A DNA stretch of 64,000 nt from Mucilaginibacter endophyticus (GCF_003351025.1 NZ_QPCG01000005.1:273932-337931), one strand, 5' to 3'; counted from the first letter of the stretch, positions 9,160 through 18,044 are shown. Program-made: numbers and translations. Notes: generated by a model from the sequence alone, not told the origin.

Positions 9160-9735
9160 ATGAGTGATAAATTTATAATCCGCTTTGTTGCGGGTGTTAC
9201 CATATTTGTAATTGCTGTTGTTGTTTTATTAAACAGGCACCTTATTCCCGGTCCGGCAGTTGCCCCCGCGTTTACTCCGTATTTGCCAATGCTTAACGCG
9301 ATGCTCAATGGCACCTGTACGCTGTTGCTGCTTTTATCGCTTTATCAGATTAAACAAGGTAATATAACCTTACACAAGCGCCTTAACATTGTTACCTTCT
9401 GCTTGTCTTCGCTTTTCCTGGTATCGTATATCCTGTTTCATTACCTGATGCGGAATGAAATTATTTATGGTGATATCAATGGCGACGGAAAATTGTCAGA
9501 AGCAGAAAGGGCTTCAGTTGGTTGGTTGCGAACAGTTTACTTAGTCATTTTATGGCCCCATATTGTACTTGCCGCAGCCGTTTTACCGTTAATATTGATG
9601 AGTTTTCACCGTGGCTTGCAAATGCAGGTTGAAAAACACCGTAAGCTGGTACGCTGGGCATTCCCGATATGGTTATACGTTACTGCAAGTGGTGTTGTGG
9701 TTTACTTAATGATCCGTCCGTTTTATCATTTTTAA
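9160..9735 (+). CDS. DUF420 membrane protein with an EF-hand-like loop
   Basis: A 191-residue protein with about five hydrophobic segments, matching the DUF420 family that accompanies cytochrome oxidase operons (CtaM/YozB-like) and is linked to oxidase assembly. The ATG at 9160 is chosen over an upstream TTG at 9154. Residues 105-116, DINGDGKLSEAE, form a full canonical 12-residue EF-hand calcium loop, placed in the soluble loop between two membrane helices. I cannot say whether this loop is general in the family. It follows the SCO gene by six bases. Confidence 0.85.
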   Translation: MSDKFIIRFVAGVTIFVIAVVVLLNRHLIPGPAVAPAFTPYLPMLNAMLNGTCTLLLLLSLYQIKQGNITLHKRLNIVTFCLSSLFLVSYILFHYLMRNEIIYGDINGDGKLSEAERASVGWLRTVYLVILWPHIVLAAAVLPLILMSFHRGLQMQVEKHRKLVRWAFPIWLYVTASGVVVYLMIRPFYHF

Positions 9736-9747
9736 TTTATAATTAGT

Positions 9748-9755
9748 TAAATTTG
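9748..9755 (+). promoter_or_regulatory. Possible -7 promoter element with very short leader
   Basis: TAAATTTG matches TAnnTTTG and ends five bases before the ATG at 9761. If used, the mRNA would be nearly leaderless. No good -33 box is visible, so this may be a chance match in AT-rich sequence. Confidence 0.3.
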
Positions 9756-9760
9756 CACCT

Positions 9761-10039
9761 ATGAAACAAGGTTTTAAAGTTATCCTTTTTGTAATGGCCC
9801 TTGGCCTTATGTTGATTGCCCGCGAGCCGGTAAAAGCCCAGTGTGCGCAATGTGCAGCAACAGTTGAAACCAACGCGCAAAGCGGTAGCTCAAAAACAAG
9901 GGGATTAAATAATGGCATCCTGTTTTTATTGGGTGCGCCTTACTTTGCAGTTGCATTAGGCGGCTACATCTGGTATAAAAAATACCGTCGTAAAGATGTT
10001 AAGCTTGAAATGCGCCCCGAAAAACTCAATCTGAATTAA
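9761..10039 (+). CDS. Small exported membrane protein with a double-Cys motif
   Basis: A 92-residue protein not assigned to a named family. It has a signal-peptide-like N-terminus (residues 1-26), then CAQCAATVETNAQ at residues 27-39, a Gly/Ser-rich linker, one membrane helix (about 50-72) and a basic tail KKYRRK. The pair of cysteines right after the signal peptide, and its place at the end of the oxidase operon, suggest a small accessory protein of the respiratory complex, perhaps in copper or thiol handling. That role is inferred from position only. Confidence 0.75.
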   Translation: MKQGFKVILFVMALGLMLIAREPVKAQCAQCAATVETNAQSGSSKTRGLNNGILFLLGAPYFAVALGGYIWYKKYRRKDVKLEMRPEKLNLN

Positions 10040-10095
10040 TAAAGAGAACGCGACCCTATAATGGGCGCTGTCATAATCTTATAAGATACTTCCAC

Positions 10096-10500
10096 GTGTC
10101 TCAAACACCAAAGTCATGGGCTATGCTTAAATGTAAATGCCCCCGCTGCAGGCGGGGCGATATGTTTAAGGATAGCCCTTACAGTTTCTCCAATAAAATA
10201 AATCTTAATTGCCCGCATTGTGACCTTTTCTTTGAGATAGAACCGGGTTACTTTTACGCCGCCATGTATGTGAGTTACGCGTTAAATGTTGGCGAGGCTT
10301 TAGGGATAGCCTGGCTTACCTATCTTTTAACCCATAACCAGGATTCGCCCTGGTTGTATCTTGGTACTATAATTTTAGGCTGCTTCGCGCTTGCTCCGGT
10401 AAATTTCAGATATTCGCGGGTGTTTTTGTTGTATTGGTTATCACCCAAGATACATTACCAAAGCTATTTAGATACTGATGATATACCAGGAAAGTCTTGA
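10096..10500 (+). CDS. DUF983 family zinc-ribbon membrane protein
   Basis: A 134-residue protein with two CxxC pairs (CPRC and CPHC, residues about 16-19 and 39-42) that form a zinc ribbon, followed by two membrane helices. This matches DUF983, often found with oxidase genes and proposed to help cytochrome oxidase assembly. The start is GTG at 10096, which fits the conserved MxxxPKxWAMLKCKCPRC N-terminus. It overlaps the next gene by 23 bases. Confidence 0.85.
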   Translation: MSQTPKSWAMLKCKCPRCRRGDMFKDSPYSFSNKINLNCPHCDLFFEIEPGYFYAAMYVSYALNVGEALGIAWLTYLLTHNQDSPWLYLGTIILGCFALAPVNFRYSRVFLLYWLSPKIHYQSYLDTDDIPGKS

Positions 10501-11140
10501 TTTTTTAAAAGATCTCGCGGAGCATAACAGTCGCGAATGGTTTGCCGCCAATAAAGAGCGTTACGAAAAAGCCCGCGAAAATGTAATTGATTTTACAACA
10601 ACCGTGCTTGAGGGTGTTCGTAAAATTGAAGCGGGCATGGATGAAAACCTTGATGCCAAAAAGTGCGTGATGCGTATCTACCGCGATATCCGCTTCAGTA
10701 AAAATAAAGCGCCTTATAAGAATAATTTTGGGGTAAGTTTACCAACGTCCGGCTTAAAGGGCGGCGGGGTTGAGTACTACCTGCATATCCAGCCCGGCAA
10801 TTCATTTATTGGCGGCGGATACTGGATGCCTGAGGCTCCGCATTTGAAAGCTATTCGCCAGGAAATTGATTATAACGCGGCGGATTTGAAAAAGATCATA
10901 GATGACAAGGAGTTTGTTAAGCTCTTTGGCGATTTTAGGGCACAGGAGCAATTAAAATCGCTGCCGAAGGGTTACGAGGCCGATAATGAAAATCTCGACC
11001 TGATAAAGCTTAAAAGCTTTGTGGGTTGGCATAAGCTTACGGATAAGGACTTAACTCAGGCCGGATCGGAGAAAATTATCATAGATATGTGCAGCAGGAT
11101 CCATCCGCTTAATGTGTTTTTGAAGAACGCGCTTGCGTAA
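10478..11140 (+). CDS. DUF2461 domain protein (TIGR02453 family)
   Basis: A soluble 220-residue protein with the family hallmarks: FLKDLAEHNSREWFAANKERYE near the N-terminus, RIYRDIRFSKNKAPYKNNFG in the first third, and GGGYWMPEAPHLKAIRQEI in the middle. The family is widespread in Bacteria and Fungi and its biochemical role is unknown. The gene overlaps the end of the DUF983 gene by 23 bases, so they may be co-translated. There is no signal peptide. Confidence 0.85.
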   Translation: MIYQESLDFLKDLAEHNSREWFAANKERYEKARENVIDFTTTVLEGVRKIEAGMDENLDAKKCVMRIYRDIRFSKNKAPYKNNFGVSLPTSGLKGGGVEYYLHIQPGNSFIGGGYWMPEAPHLKAIRQEIDYNAADLKKIIDDKEFVKLFGDFRAQEQLKSLPKGYEADNENLDLIKLKSFVGWHKLTDKDLTQAGSEKIIIDMCSRIHPLNVFLKNALA

Positions 11141-11165
11141 TAATATATTTAAACCCCAATGTACT

Positions 11166-11993
11166 ATGAAAATTAGATATAGCATTTTAGCCGCTGCTCT
11201 GTGTGTAACAATGTACTCATGTAAGGTCATGTCGCCAAAAGCATACAAAACACTTGTTGCCGAACGCGATTCATTAGCCACACGTACATCAAATTTAGAA
11301 GGACAGGTTGCGCAACTACAATCAGATACGGCGCGCCTGCACAGGCAGCTTAACGATCTGCGTAAAAACAATAGTGTACTGAACAGTAACCTTGATGCCA
11401 CATCGTCAAAAGCTAATGAATTAGCTGCTCAGGCCTATAAACTGGAAGCTGATCTGAAAAAACGTGAAGCGCGTTTAAAAGAGGTAGAAGACATTTTAAA
11501 GAAACGAGACGAGGCTACCAATGCGCTTAAAGATAAATTGCAGAAGGCATTATTAGGCTTTCAACAAAGCGGTTTAACCGTAGATATCAGAAATGGCAAG
11601 GTTTATGTGTCATTAGCCGATAAGTTACTGTTTCCTTCCGGAAGTATTATTATTGATGATAAAGGAAAGGCAGCATTGAAACAGCTTGCCGCGGTAGTTA
11701 ATAAGGAAGCTGATATCAATATGGCAGTAGAAGGCCATACCGATGATAAGAAAGTGAAGAACCTTGGCCAGATCAAAGATAACTGGGACCTGAGTGTTTT
11801 ACGTGCTACTTCGGTAACCCGCTACCTGACCGAAACAGAAGGTGTTGATCCGCACAGGCTTACCGCGACAGGTAAGAGCGAGTTTCAGCCGATAGATGCT
11901 ACTGCTACTGACGAAGCCCGTGCGAAGAACAGGCGAATAGAGATCGTGCTTACCCCTAAGCTTGATGAGTTATACAACCTGATCACTAAGTAA
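11166..11993 (+). CDS. OmpA-family lipoprotein with coiled coil
   Basis: A 275-residue envelope protein. The N-terminus is a lipoprotein signal ending in MYSCKV (lipid-modified Cys about residue 19). A long coiled coil rich in Leu/Lys/Glu/Asn follows (residues about 30-130), then a C-terminal OmpA domain (about 145-270) with EGHTDDKK and NRRIEIVLTP, the peptidoglycan-binding Asp/Arg motif. It probably tethers the outer membrane to the cell wall. The ATG at 11166 gives the lipoprotein signal; the upstream frame overlaps the previous gene. A strong terminator follows. Confidence 0.9.
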   Translation: MKIRYSILAAALCVTMYSCKVMSPKAYKTLVAERDSLATRTSNLEGQVAQLQSDTARLHRQLNDLRKNNSVLNSNLDATSSKANELAAQAYKLEADLKKREARLKEVEDILKKRDEATNALKDKLQKALLGFQQSGLTVDIRNGKVYVSLADKLLFPSGSIIIDDKGKAALKQLAAVVNKEADINMAVEGHTDDKKVKNLGQIKDNWDLSVLRATSVTRYLTETEGVDPHRLTATGKSEFQPIDATATDEARAKNRRIEIVLTPKLDELYNLITK

Positions 11994-12004
11994 ATAAATG
12001 AAGG

Positions 12005-12033
12005 GCTCCCGGTTAACCATCGGGAGCTTTTTT
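12005..12033 (+). terminator. Rho-independent terminator of the OmpA lipoprotein gene
   Basis: Seven-base GC-rich stem GCTCCCG/CGGGAGC with a nine-base loop, followed by six T residues. It starts 11 bases after the stop codon. Confidence 0.9.
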
Positions 12034-12060
12034 GTTTCCAATAACAAGGAGTATATTAAA

Positions 12061-12096
12061 ACAACAAAGCCCGACGTTTTCGCCGGGCTTTGTTGT
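12061..12096 (-). terminator. Terminator of the sucA-sucB operon
   Basis: A perfect 13-base stem (ACAACAAAGCCCG paired with CGGGCTTTGTTGT) with a ten-base loop lies 21 bases beyond the sucB stop. Read on the minus strand, the right arm ends in TTGTTGT followed by TTTAA. The sequence could also stop readthrough from the left. Confidence 0.85.
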
Positions 12097-12117
12097 TTAT
12101 GTCTGTTGAAAGTTACG

Positions 12118-13701
12118 TTAAACACCTAACAGTAACCTTGCAGGATCTTCCAATAATTGTTTAACCCTTACCAGAAAGCTTACTGACTCGCGACCATCAA
12201 TGATGCGGTGATCATATGACAGAGCGAGATACATCATTGGGCGGATAACTACCTGTCCGTTTACAGCTACCGGGCGCTCAATAATGTTGTGCATACCTAA
12301 AATGGCCGATTGCGGGGCATTGATGATAGGTGTAGACAACATTGAACCAAACACACCACCGTTAGTAATGGTGAATGTACCGCCTGTCATTTCAGGGATG
12401 GTCAGTTTGTTTTCGCGGGCTTTACCTGCAAGTACCACAATGGCCTTTTCAATTTCGGCAAGGCTCATGCTATCGGCATTACGGATAACCGGTACAACCA
12501 AACCTTTAGGGGCAGAAACAGCGATAGAGATATCAGCAAAGTTGCTATAAACAATCTCTTCCCCTTCAATGCGTGCACCAACAGCAGGCCAGTCTTTCAA
12601 AGCTTCTGTAACCGCTTTGGTGAAGAACGACATGAAGCCTAAGCCCACATTGTGTTTCTCTTTGAATTTATCTTTGTACTTAGCGCGCAATTCCATGATG
12701 GGCTGCATATCCACCTCGTTAAAGGTAGTAAGCATAGCCGTTTCATTTTTAACCGATACCAAACGTTTAGCAACGGTTTTGCGCAGCGAGGTCATTTTCT
12801 CACGTTTTTCGTCCCTGGCACCACCAGTAGACGTTGCAACCGGAGCGGCAGCAGCAGGTTGAGCCGCAGGAGCAGCTGGTTTGGCTGCAGGAGCCTGCGC
12901 ACCAAGGGCATCGCCTTTAGTAATACGGCCGTCAACGCCCGAACCTGATACTGATTTTGGATCAACGCCTTTTTCGGCTAATATTTTAGCGGCAGCAGGT
13001 GACGGTGTACCAGATGCGTAAGTTTTAGCACTTTCGGCAGCTGCACCACCACGAGGTGATTCATCAGCAGCGCTAACTACTGCAGGAGTAACCGGGGTAG
13101 CTGCAGGAGCAGAAGCGCCTGCGCCTTCAATAGTACAAACTACGGCATCAATAGGCAATACATCACCTTCTTTAGCAATAGTTTTTAATGTACCTGCTTT
13201 TTCTGCAGTAAGTTCAAATGTAGCTTTATCTGATTCCAGTTCGGCAATAGCTTCATCCATAGCAACCGCTTCACCGTCTTTTTTGATCCAGCGTGATAAA
13301 GTAACCTCTGTGATAGATTCACCAACCGGAGGTACTTTAATTTCAACTGATGCACCTGATGGAGCAGGGGCAGCAGCGACAGGCTCGGCGGCAACTGGTG
13401 CAGGAGCAGGTGCATTGGCTACAACTTCTGGCTGTGGTTGTGCAGCCGGAGCAGCAGCTTCTGCGCCACCATCTTCAATATTGGCCACAACAGCGCCAAT
13501 GGCTAATACATCGCCTTCATTGGCAACGATTTTTAAAGTACCGGCTTTTTCGGCAGTAAGCTCAAAAGTAGCCTTGTCTGATTCCAGCTCGGCAATAACT
13601 TCGTCCATTTCTACATGGTCTCCGTCTTTCTTTTTCCAGCTTGCAAGGGTTACTTCAGTAATTGATTCGCCTACGGTAGGCACCTTAATCGCTAAGCTCA
13701 T
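12118..13701 (-). CDS. sucB: 2-oxoglutarate dehydrogenase E2 (dihydrolipoyllysine succinyltransferase) with two lipoyl domains
   Basis: The 527-residue E2 core transfers succinyl from a lipoyl arm to CoA in the TCA cycle. Two lipoyl domains are seen, with lipoylated lysines in ESDKATFEL at K43 and K159, joined by Ala/Pro-rich linkers. A peripheral E1/E3-binding domain follows (SPAAAKILAEKGVDPKSVSG, about residues 233-252). The catalytic domain fills the rest and has the HRIIDGRESV active-site motif near the C-terminus. The classical E. coli enzyme has one lipoyl domain, so two is noteworthy. It lies 59 bases downstream of sucA, so one transcript is likely. Confidence 0.95.
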   Translation of the reverse strand: MSLAIKVPTVGESITEVTLASWKKKDGDHVEMDEVIAELESDKATFELTAEKAGTLKIVANEGDVLAIGAVVANIEDGGAEAAAPAAQPQPEVVANAPAPAPVAAEPVAAAPAPSGASVEIKVPPVGESITEVTLSRWIKKDGEAVAMDEAIAELESDKATFELTAEKAGTLKTIAKEGDVLPIDAVVCTIEGAGASAPAATPVTPAVVSAADESPRGGAAAESAKTYASGTPSPAAAKILAEKGVDPKSVSGSGVDGRITKGDALGAQAPAAKPAAPAAQPAAAAPVATSTGGARDEKREKMTSLRKTVAKRLVSVKNETAMLTTFNEVDMQPIMELRAKYKDKFKEKHNVGLGFMSFFTKAVTEALKDWPAVGARIEGEEIVYSNFADISIAVSAPKGLVVPVIRNADSMSLAEIEKAIVVLAGKARENKLTIPEMTGGTFTITNGGVFGSMLSTPIINAPQSAILGMHNIIERPVAVNGQVVIRPMMYLALSYDHRIIDGRESVSFLVRVKQLLEDPARLLLGV

Positions 13702-13760
13702 ATTGTAGTTTGTAGATTTTATATTTTTTAATGGACTATGTCGGGATGCTTATTGACTGA

Positions 13761-16577
13761 TCAATCAGCACCGGCATCAGCCATTTTCTTTGTTGTTTTT
13801 TTTACTGATTCTTTAACTGTTTTACCGGCAGGTGCTTCAAAAGCTTTTGACACGATGTACAACTGCTGAGCAGCGTGCTGTTTAGCAAACCCGGTTGCAG
13901 TACTGCTGCCTTCAATTCTTGAGATAACGCTCAGGTTAATCAATTTATCATTGTGGAATTTGCGGCAAATGTAAGGCCATGCACCCATATTTTCAGGCTC
14001 TTCCTGTACCCAGATAAATTCTGCCTTTTCGTACTTGGCTTTAACTTTCAGGATTTGGGTAATCGGAGTTGGGTAAAGCTGCTCAACACGTACTATGGCT
14101 ACATCCTTGCGGTTATCGGCTTGCTGTTTATCTAACAGATCATAGTATACCTTACCGGTACATAGCAATACACGTTTTACCTTTTTAGGATCAACATAAG
14201 TATCATCAATCAGCTCGTGGAATTTACCATTAGTAAAATCTTCAATTGGCGATACGCATTTAGGACTGCGCAGCAAGCTTTTGGGTGTAAAGACGATCAG
14301 GGGTTTGCGGAAATCGCGGTGCATTTGCCTGCGCAAAATATGGAAGAAGTTCGCAGGAGTAGTACAGTTAGCTACCTGGATATTATCATCGGCACAAAGC
14401 TCCATAAAACGCTCAACACGTGCAGATGAGTGCTCGGGGCCCTGACCTTCGTAACCGTGAGGCAATAACATTACCAAACCATTACCACGCTGCCATTTAG
14501 TTTCGGCGCTGGCAATATACTGGTCAACAATGATCTGCGCACCGTTAAAGAAGTCGCCGAATTGGGCTTCCCAAATGGTTAAAGCGTTAGGGTTTGCCAG
14601 CGCGTAACCATATTCAAAACCTAAAACACCATACTCAGATAATAAAGAGTTATAGATGCTTAGTTTAGCGTCTGGATTAATGGCAGCAAGCGGTGTAAAT
14701 TCATCTTCCGAATCAACCAGCGTTAATACCGCATGGCGATGCGAGAAAGTACCACGTTTTACGTCTTCACCGCTTAGCCTGATAGGATAACCTTCTTTTA
14801 ATAAAGTTCCATAAGCAAGCAACTCGCCCATAGCCCAGTCAAATACCTTGGTTTTGTTTACCATGGCGCTGCGGTCTTCAAAAAGCTTTTCAATCTTTTT
14901 GAAAAACTCTTTATTAGGAGGTAATACAGTTAGTTTATTACCTATTTCCAATAACTCCTCTTCGGCTACAGAAGTATCAACAGCTCTTACTAACTCTTTG
15001 TGACTTGCCAGGTGCAGGCCGCTCCAGGCACCTTCAAACATGGCGATGGTATCGGTAAACCTTTCTTCTGATTTTACTTCGTCGAGTTTTTGCTGTAACT
15101 CATCTTTAAAGGCTTTTTCGATGCCTTTCAGGTACTCAGCATTAATGCTGCCTTCGTCAATCAGTTTCTGATTGTAGATTTTAAGCGGGTTAGGGTGCGC
15201 ATCGATGGCCTTGTACAACAATGGCTGGGTGAATTTAGGCTCATCAGCTTCATTGTGGCCATAGCGGCGATAACAAAGGATATCGATAAAAACATCCTCA
15301 TTAAATACCTGCCTGTATTCCATAGCCAGGTTTACAACGTAAGCCAAAGCTTCAACATCGTCACCATTTACGTGGAAAACCGGCGAAAGCACAGTTTTGG
15401 CAACATCAGTACAGTAAGTACTTGAACGCGCGTCTTTATAGTTAGTGGTAAAACCTATCTGGTTGTTGATAACCAGGTGAATGGTACCACCAGTGCGGTA
15501 GCCATCCAGTTTTTCCATTTGTAAAACTTCATATACGATACCCTGACCGGCAATTGAAGCATCACCATGGATCAGGATCGGAGCGATCTTTGAATGGTCG
15601 CCGCCATATTTAAAGTCGATTTTTGAACGGGTAATACCCTCAACAACCGGATCAACAGCCTCCAGGTGCGATGGGTTAGGGCAAAGGCTCAGGTGAACTT
15701 TTTTGCCGCTTTTGGTAAGTACGTCGGTTGAAAAACCTAAGTGGTATTTCACGTCACCACCAAAAGGTGATTCAGAATCGTAATTTTTACCTTCAAACTC
15801 AGAGAATACCTCTTTATAGGTTTTCTCCATGATATTGGTCAACACGTTCAAACGACCGCGGTGCGCCATACCAATGATGAACTCTTCGATACCCAAGTCG
15901 GCACCTTTTTTAATTACCGAGTCCATTGAAGGGATCAGCGCTTCCGCTCCTTCTAACGAGAAACGTTTTTGACCAAGGAATTTGGTGCCTAAAAAGTTTT
16001 CGAAAGTTACGGCTTCGTTCAGTTTGCTAAGCATTTCCTTCTTTTCATCAAGTGTGAAAGAAGGTGTATTGCGGCGGCTTTCCATCCGCTCTTCAAACCA
16101 TTTTATTTTAATAGGGTTGCGGATGTATTTATATTCCGTACCTATTGAACGGCAGTAAGTATCCTCAAGCAACTGGCGGATATCGCGTAATTTGGCAGCG
16201 CCTAAACCAACTTCAACACCAGCGTTAAAAACGGTGTCAAGGTCTGCATCGCTTAAACCAAAAGTTTCAAGCTCTTTGCCTGGGAAATAATGGCGGCGTT
16301 CGCGAACCGGGTTTGTTTTTGCAAACAAATGCCCGCGCGAGCGATAACCATCTATCATGTTTAATACGTTGATCTCCTTTAAGAAATGTTCAGGAGTTGC
16401 TTCGCCAACAGCAGACGGCGCAATTGCGGCAGAGGCGTCAGTGTCTTTACCAAAATCAAATCCTTCAAAGAATTTTTGCCATCCGTAATCAACCGATTCC
16501 GGTTCCTGTTTGTACTGTTCGTATAGGGAAGATATGTAGGCAGCGTTTCCGCTATTTATATAATTGAGACGATCCAT
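13761..16577 (-). CDS. sucA: 2-oxoglutarate dehydrogenase E1 component
   Basis: The 938-residue thiamine-diphosphate enzyme decarboxylates 2-oxoglutarate and succinylates the E2 lipoyl group. The N-terminal E2-interaction segment (YISSLYEQYKQEPESVDYGWQ) is visible. The ThDP region includes GMAHRGRLNVL, HGDASIAGQG and the NNQIGFTT segment, and the transketolase-like C-terminal half contains FSHRHAVL and LPHGYEGQGPEHSSAR. A Lys-rich tail (about residues 915-938) is unusual but harmless. It is the first gene of the sucA-sucB operon; E3 is not in the window. Confidence 0.97.
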   Translation of the reverse strand: MDRLNYINSGNAAYISSLYEQYKQEPESVDYGWQKFFEGFDFGKDTDASAAIAPSAVGEATPEHFLKEINVLNMIDGYRSRGHLFAKTNPVRERRHYFPGKELETFGLSDADLDTVFNAGVEVGLGAAKLRDIRQLLEDTYCRSIGTEYKYIRNPIKIKWFEERMESRRNTPSFTLDEKKEMLSKLNEAVTFENFLGTKFLGQKRFSLEGAEALIPSMDSVIKKGADLGIEEFIIGMAHRGRLNVLTNIMEKTYKEVFSEFEGKNYDSESPFGGDVKYHLGFSTDVLTKSGKKVHLSLCPNPSHLEAVDPVVEGITRSKIDFKYGGDHSKIAPILIHGDASIAGQGIVYEVLQMEKLDGYRTGGTIHLVINNQIGFTTNYKDARSSTYCTDVAKTVLSPVFHVNGDDVEALAYVVNLAMEYRQVFNEDVFIDILCYRRYGHNEADEPKFTQPLLYKAIDAHPNPLKIYNQKLIDEGSINAEYLKGIEKAFKDELQQKLDEVKSEERFTDTIAMFEGAWSGLHLASHKELVRAVDTSVAEEELLEIGNKLTVLPPNKEFFKKIEKLFEDRSAMVNKTKVFDWAMGELLAYGTLLKEGYPIRLSGEDVKRGTFSHRHAVLTLVDSEDEFTPLAAINPDAKLSIYNSLLSEYGVLGFEYGYALANPNALTIWEAQFGDFFNGAQIIVDQYIASAETKWQRGNGLVMLLPHGYEGQGPEHSSARVERFMELCADDNIQVANCTTPANFFHILRRQMHRDFRKPLIVFTPKSLLRSPKCVSPIEDFTNGKFHELIDDTYVDPKKVKRVLLCTGKVYYDLLDKQQADNRKDVAIVRVEQLYPTPITQILKVKAKYEKAEFIWVQEEPENMGAWPYICRKFHNDKLINLSVISRIEGSSTATGFAKQHAAQQLYIVSKAFEAPAGKTVKESVKKTTKKMADAGAD

Positions 16578-16600
16578 GTGAAATTGTCTTTAAAACGGTA

Positions 16601-16608
16601 CAAAAGTA
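16601..16608 (-). promoter_or_regulatory. Candidate promoter -7 box for sucA
   Basis: On the minus strand TACTTTTG matches TAnnTTTG, 23 bases upstream of the sucA ATG. A consensus -33 TTTG was not seen. The orientation and position fit sucAB. Confidence 0.45.
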
Positions 16609-16748
16609 AGCATATACCCCTATATACTTCATAATTAATTGTAAAGAAATTTAACCACTATTAGGCTTATTTTATCTTTTGGGGTGAAAACTCAAATTAT
16701 GGCTTGTTGTTTTGCTTTAGATAGAAAATATTTTGATGCGGATAATAT

Positions 16749-18044
16749 TTAGGCGCTAACCAGGTCTCCTGCCTCATCTATAGACGATGGTTGCCAGGTG
16801 TTAACAAAATCGGTTTTGGCTTCAAGCTCTTTAGGAAGCTTGGTGGCAATGGCGTATTTGCTTTCTTTGGCATCATTAACACCGGCAATAAATGCCCAGT
16901 TGCCCCAGTTGCTGGCCGGCGAGTAATCAATCAGCTTTTCTTCAAAGTAAGCGGCGCCCTGGGTCCAGTCGGCCTTGAGGGTATTTACAAGATAGCCGGC
17001 AACTACCTGGCGGTTTTGATTGCAGATAAAACCGGTAGCGTTAAGCTCATGCATGGCGGCATCTATCAGCGGCACGCCTGTTTCGCCATTTTTCCATTTC
17101 TGGAGCAGTAGCTCAGCATCGGGCGCGAGGTCCTGCACTTCATCTTTGGCTTTGATGAATTTTTGCCCGTGCTTTTTAAACATGAACCTGAAATAATCGC
17201 GCCAAAGCAGTTCAAGCTTTAACAAGTTACCATTGCTGCCATACTTCTGAATTTCCCAGTAAACCTGACGTGGCGAAATACAGCCTATGGAAAGCCATGG
17301 AGAAAGTTTTGAAGAAAACTCGGTACCATTGCGACCGTTTTTTTGTTTTACAGCGATATCAAGTTGCGAAAAGTACTTATGCATTTGTACCAGCGCGGCA
17401 GTTTCACCTCCCTGGAAATATTCGGCAGCACGGGGGTCATCAACCGGCTCGGTTAAGCCTAACTGCTGCAAGGTTGGTAATTCACCCGCATCTGTAATTT
17501 CAGGAACGCTGATATGATCAGGAGTTGGCACGCATGAACGAACATTGCTGTCGCGCTCCACTTTCTTTTTAAAAACCGCGAAACTGTCGGGAATATCTTT
17601 TATCGGGAAAGGAAGATCTTCCTTATGGTACATGGTATGGCCGATAAAATGCTTGAGGTTAAGCCTCATTTTCCACAGGGCCGCTTCAACCTCTTCAGAA
17701 ATGTTGGTTTCTTCATAAGCCACTTCACGGTGATGGTAAACCTCATTTACGTGATATTCTTCGGCAAGCTGCGGGATCACATCGGCAGGGTTACCAATGC
17801 GGATCATAAGTTCGGCACCAAAGCCCTGTAAGTTTTTCCGGAGATCGGCAACGGCTTCCAATAAAAACCTTGCCCTGAAGCTCCCTGTTTTTGGTGCGCC
17901 ACTTGATGTGGGCTGAAAATAATAAGGATCGAAACAATAAACCGGCAGTACTTTATCAGCCTTGCGAACAGCTTCTAACAAAATTTCGTTATCGTGAATA
18001 CGCAAGTCATTTCTAAACCAAACCAGAATAGTTCTATCACTCAT
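16749..18044 (-). CDS. DASH-family cryptochrome/photolyase
   Basis: A 431-residue flavoprotein. Residues 1-130 form the photolyase antenna domain (ILVWFRNDLRIHDNEILLEA); the rest is the FAD-binding domain with RNGTEFSSKLSPWLSIGCISPRQVYWE, LLWRDYFRFMFKKHG and the NQNRQVVAGYL/DWTQGAAYFE blocks. TMYHKEDLPF around residues 137-146 is typical of the Cry-DASH group, which binds FAD plus an MTHF-type antenna and repairs CPDs in single-stranded DNA. The ATG at 18044 precedes the conserved MSDRTILVWFRNDLR start; upstream in-frame codons are unlikely to be translated. Confidence 0.92.
   Translation of the reverse strand: MSDRTILVWFRNDLRIHDNEILLEAVRKADKVLPVYCFDPYYFQPTSSGAPKTGSFRARFLLEAVADLRKNLQGFGAELMIRIGNPADVIPQLAEEYHVNEVYHHREVAYEETNISEEVEAALWKMRLNLKHFIGHTMYHKEDLPFPIKDIPDSFAVFKKKVERDSNVRSCVPTPDHISVPEITDAGELPTLQQLGLTEPVDDPRAAEYFQGGETAALVQMHKYFSQLDIAVKQKNGRNGTEFSSKLSPWLSIGCISPRQVYWEIQKYGSNGNLLKLELLWRDYFRFMFKKHGQKFIKAKDEVQDLAPDAELLLQKWKNGETGVPLIDAAMHELNATGFICNQNRQVVAGYLVNTLKADWTQGAAYFEEKLIDYSPASNWGNWAFIAGVNDAKESKYAIATKLPKELEAKTDFVNTWQPSSIDEAGDLVSA

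Noticed and set aside
12284..12948. Three plus-strand open frames of 88-98 codons opposite sucB
   Set aside because: They mirror the E2 catalytic and linker coding sequence and have no recognisable product.
13283..13708. Ala/Thr-rich 141-codon open frame on the plus strand opposite sucB
   Set aside because: It is a shadow of the Ala/Pro-rich linkers and lipoyl repeats of sucB; no start signal or homology.
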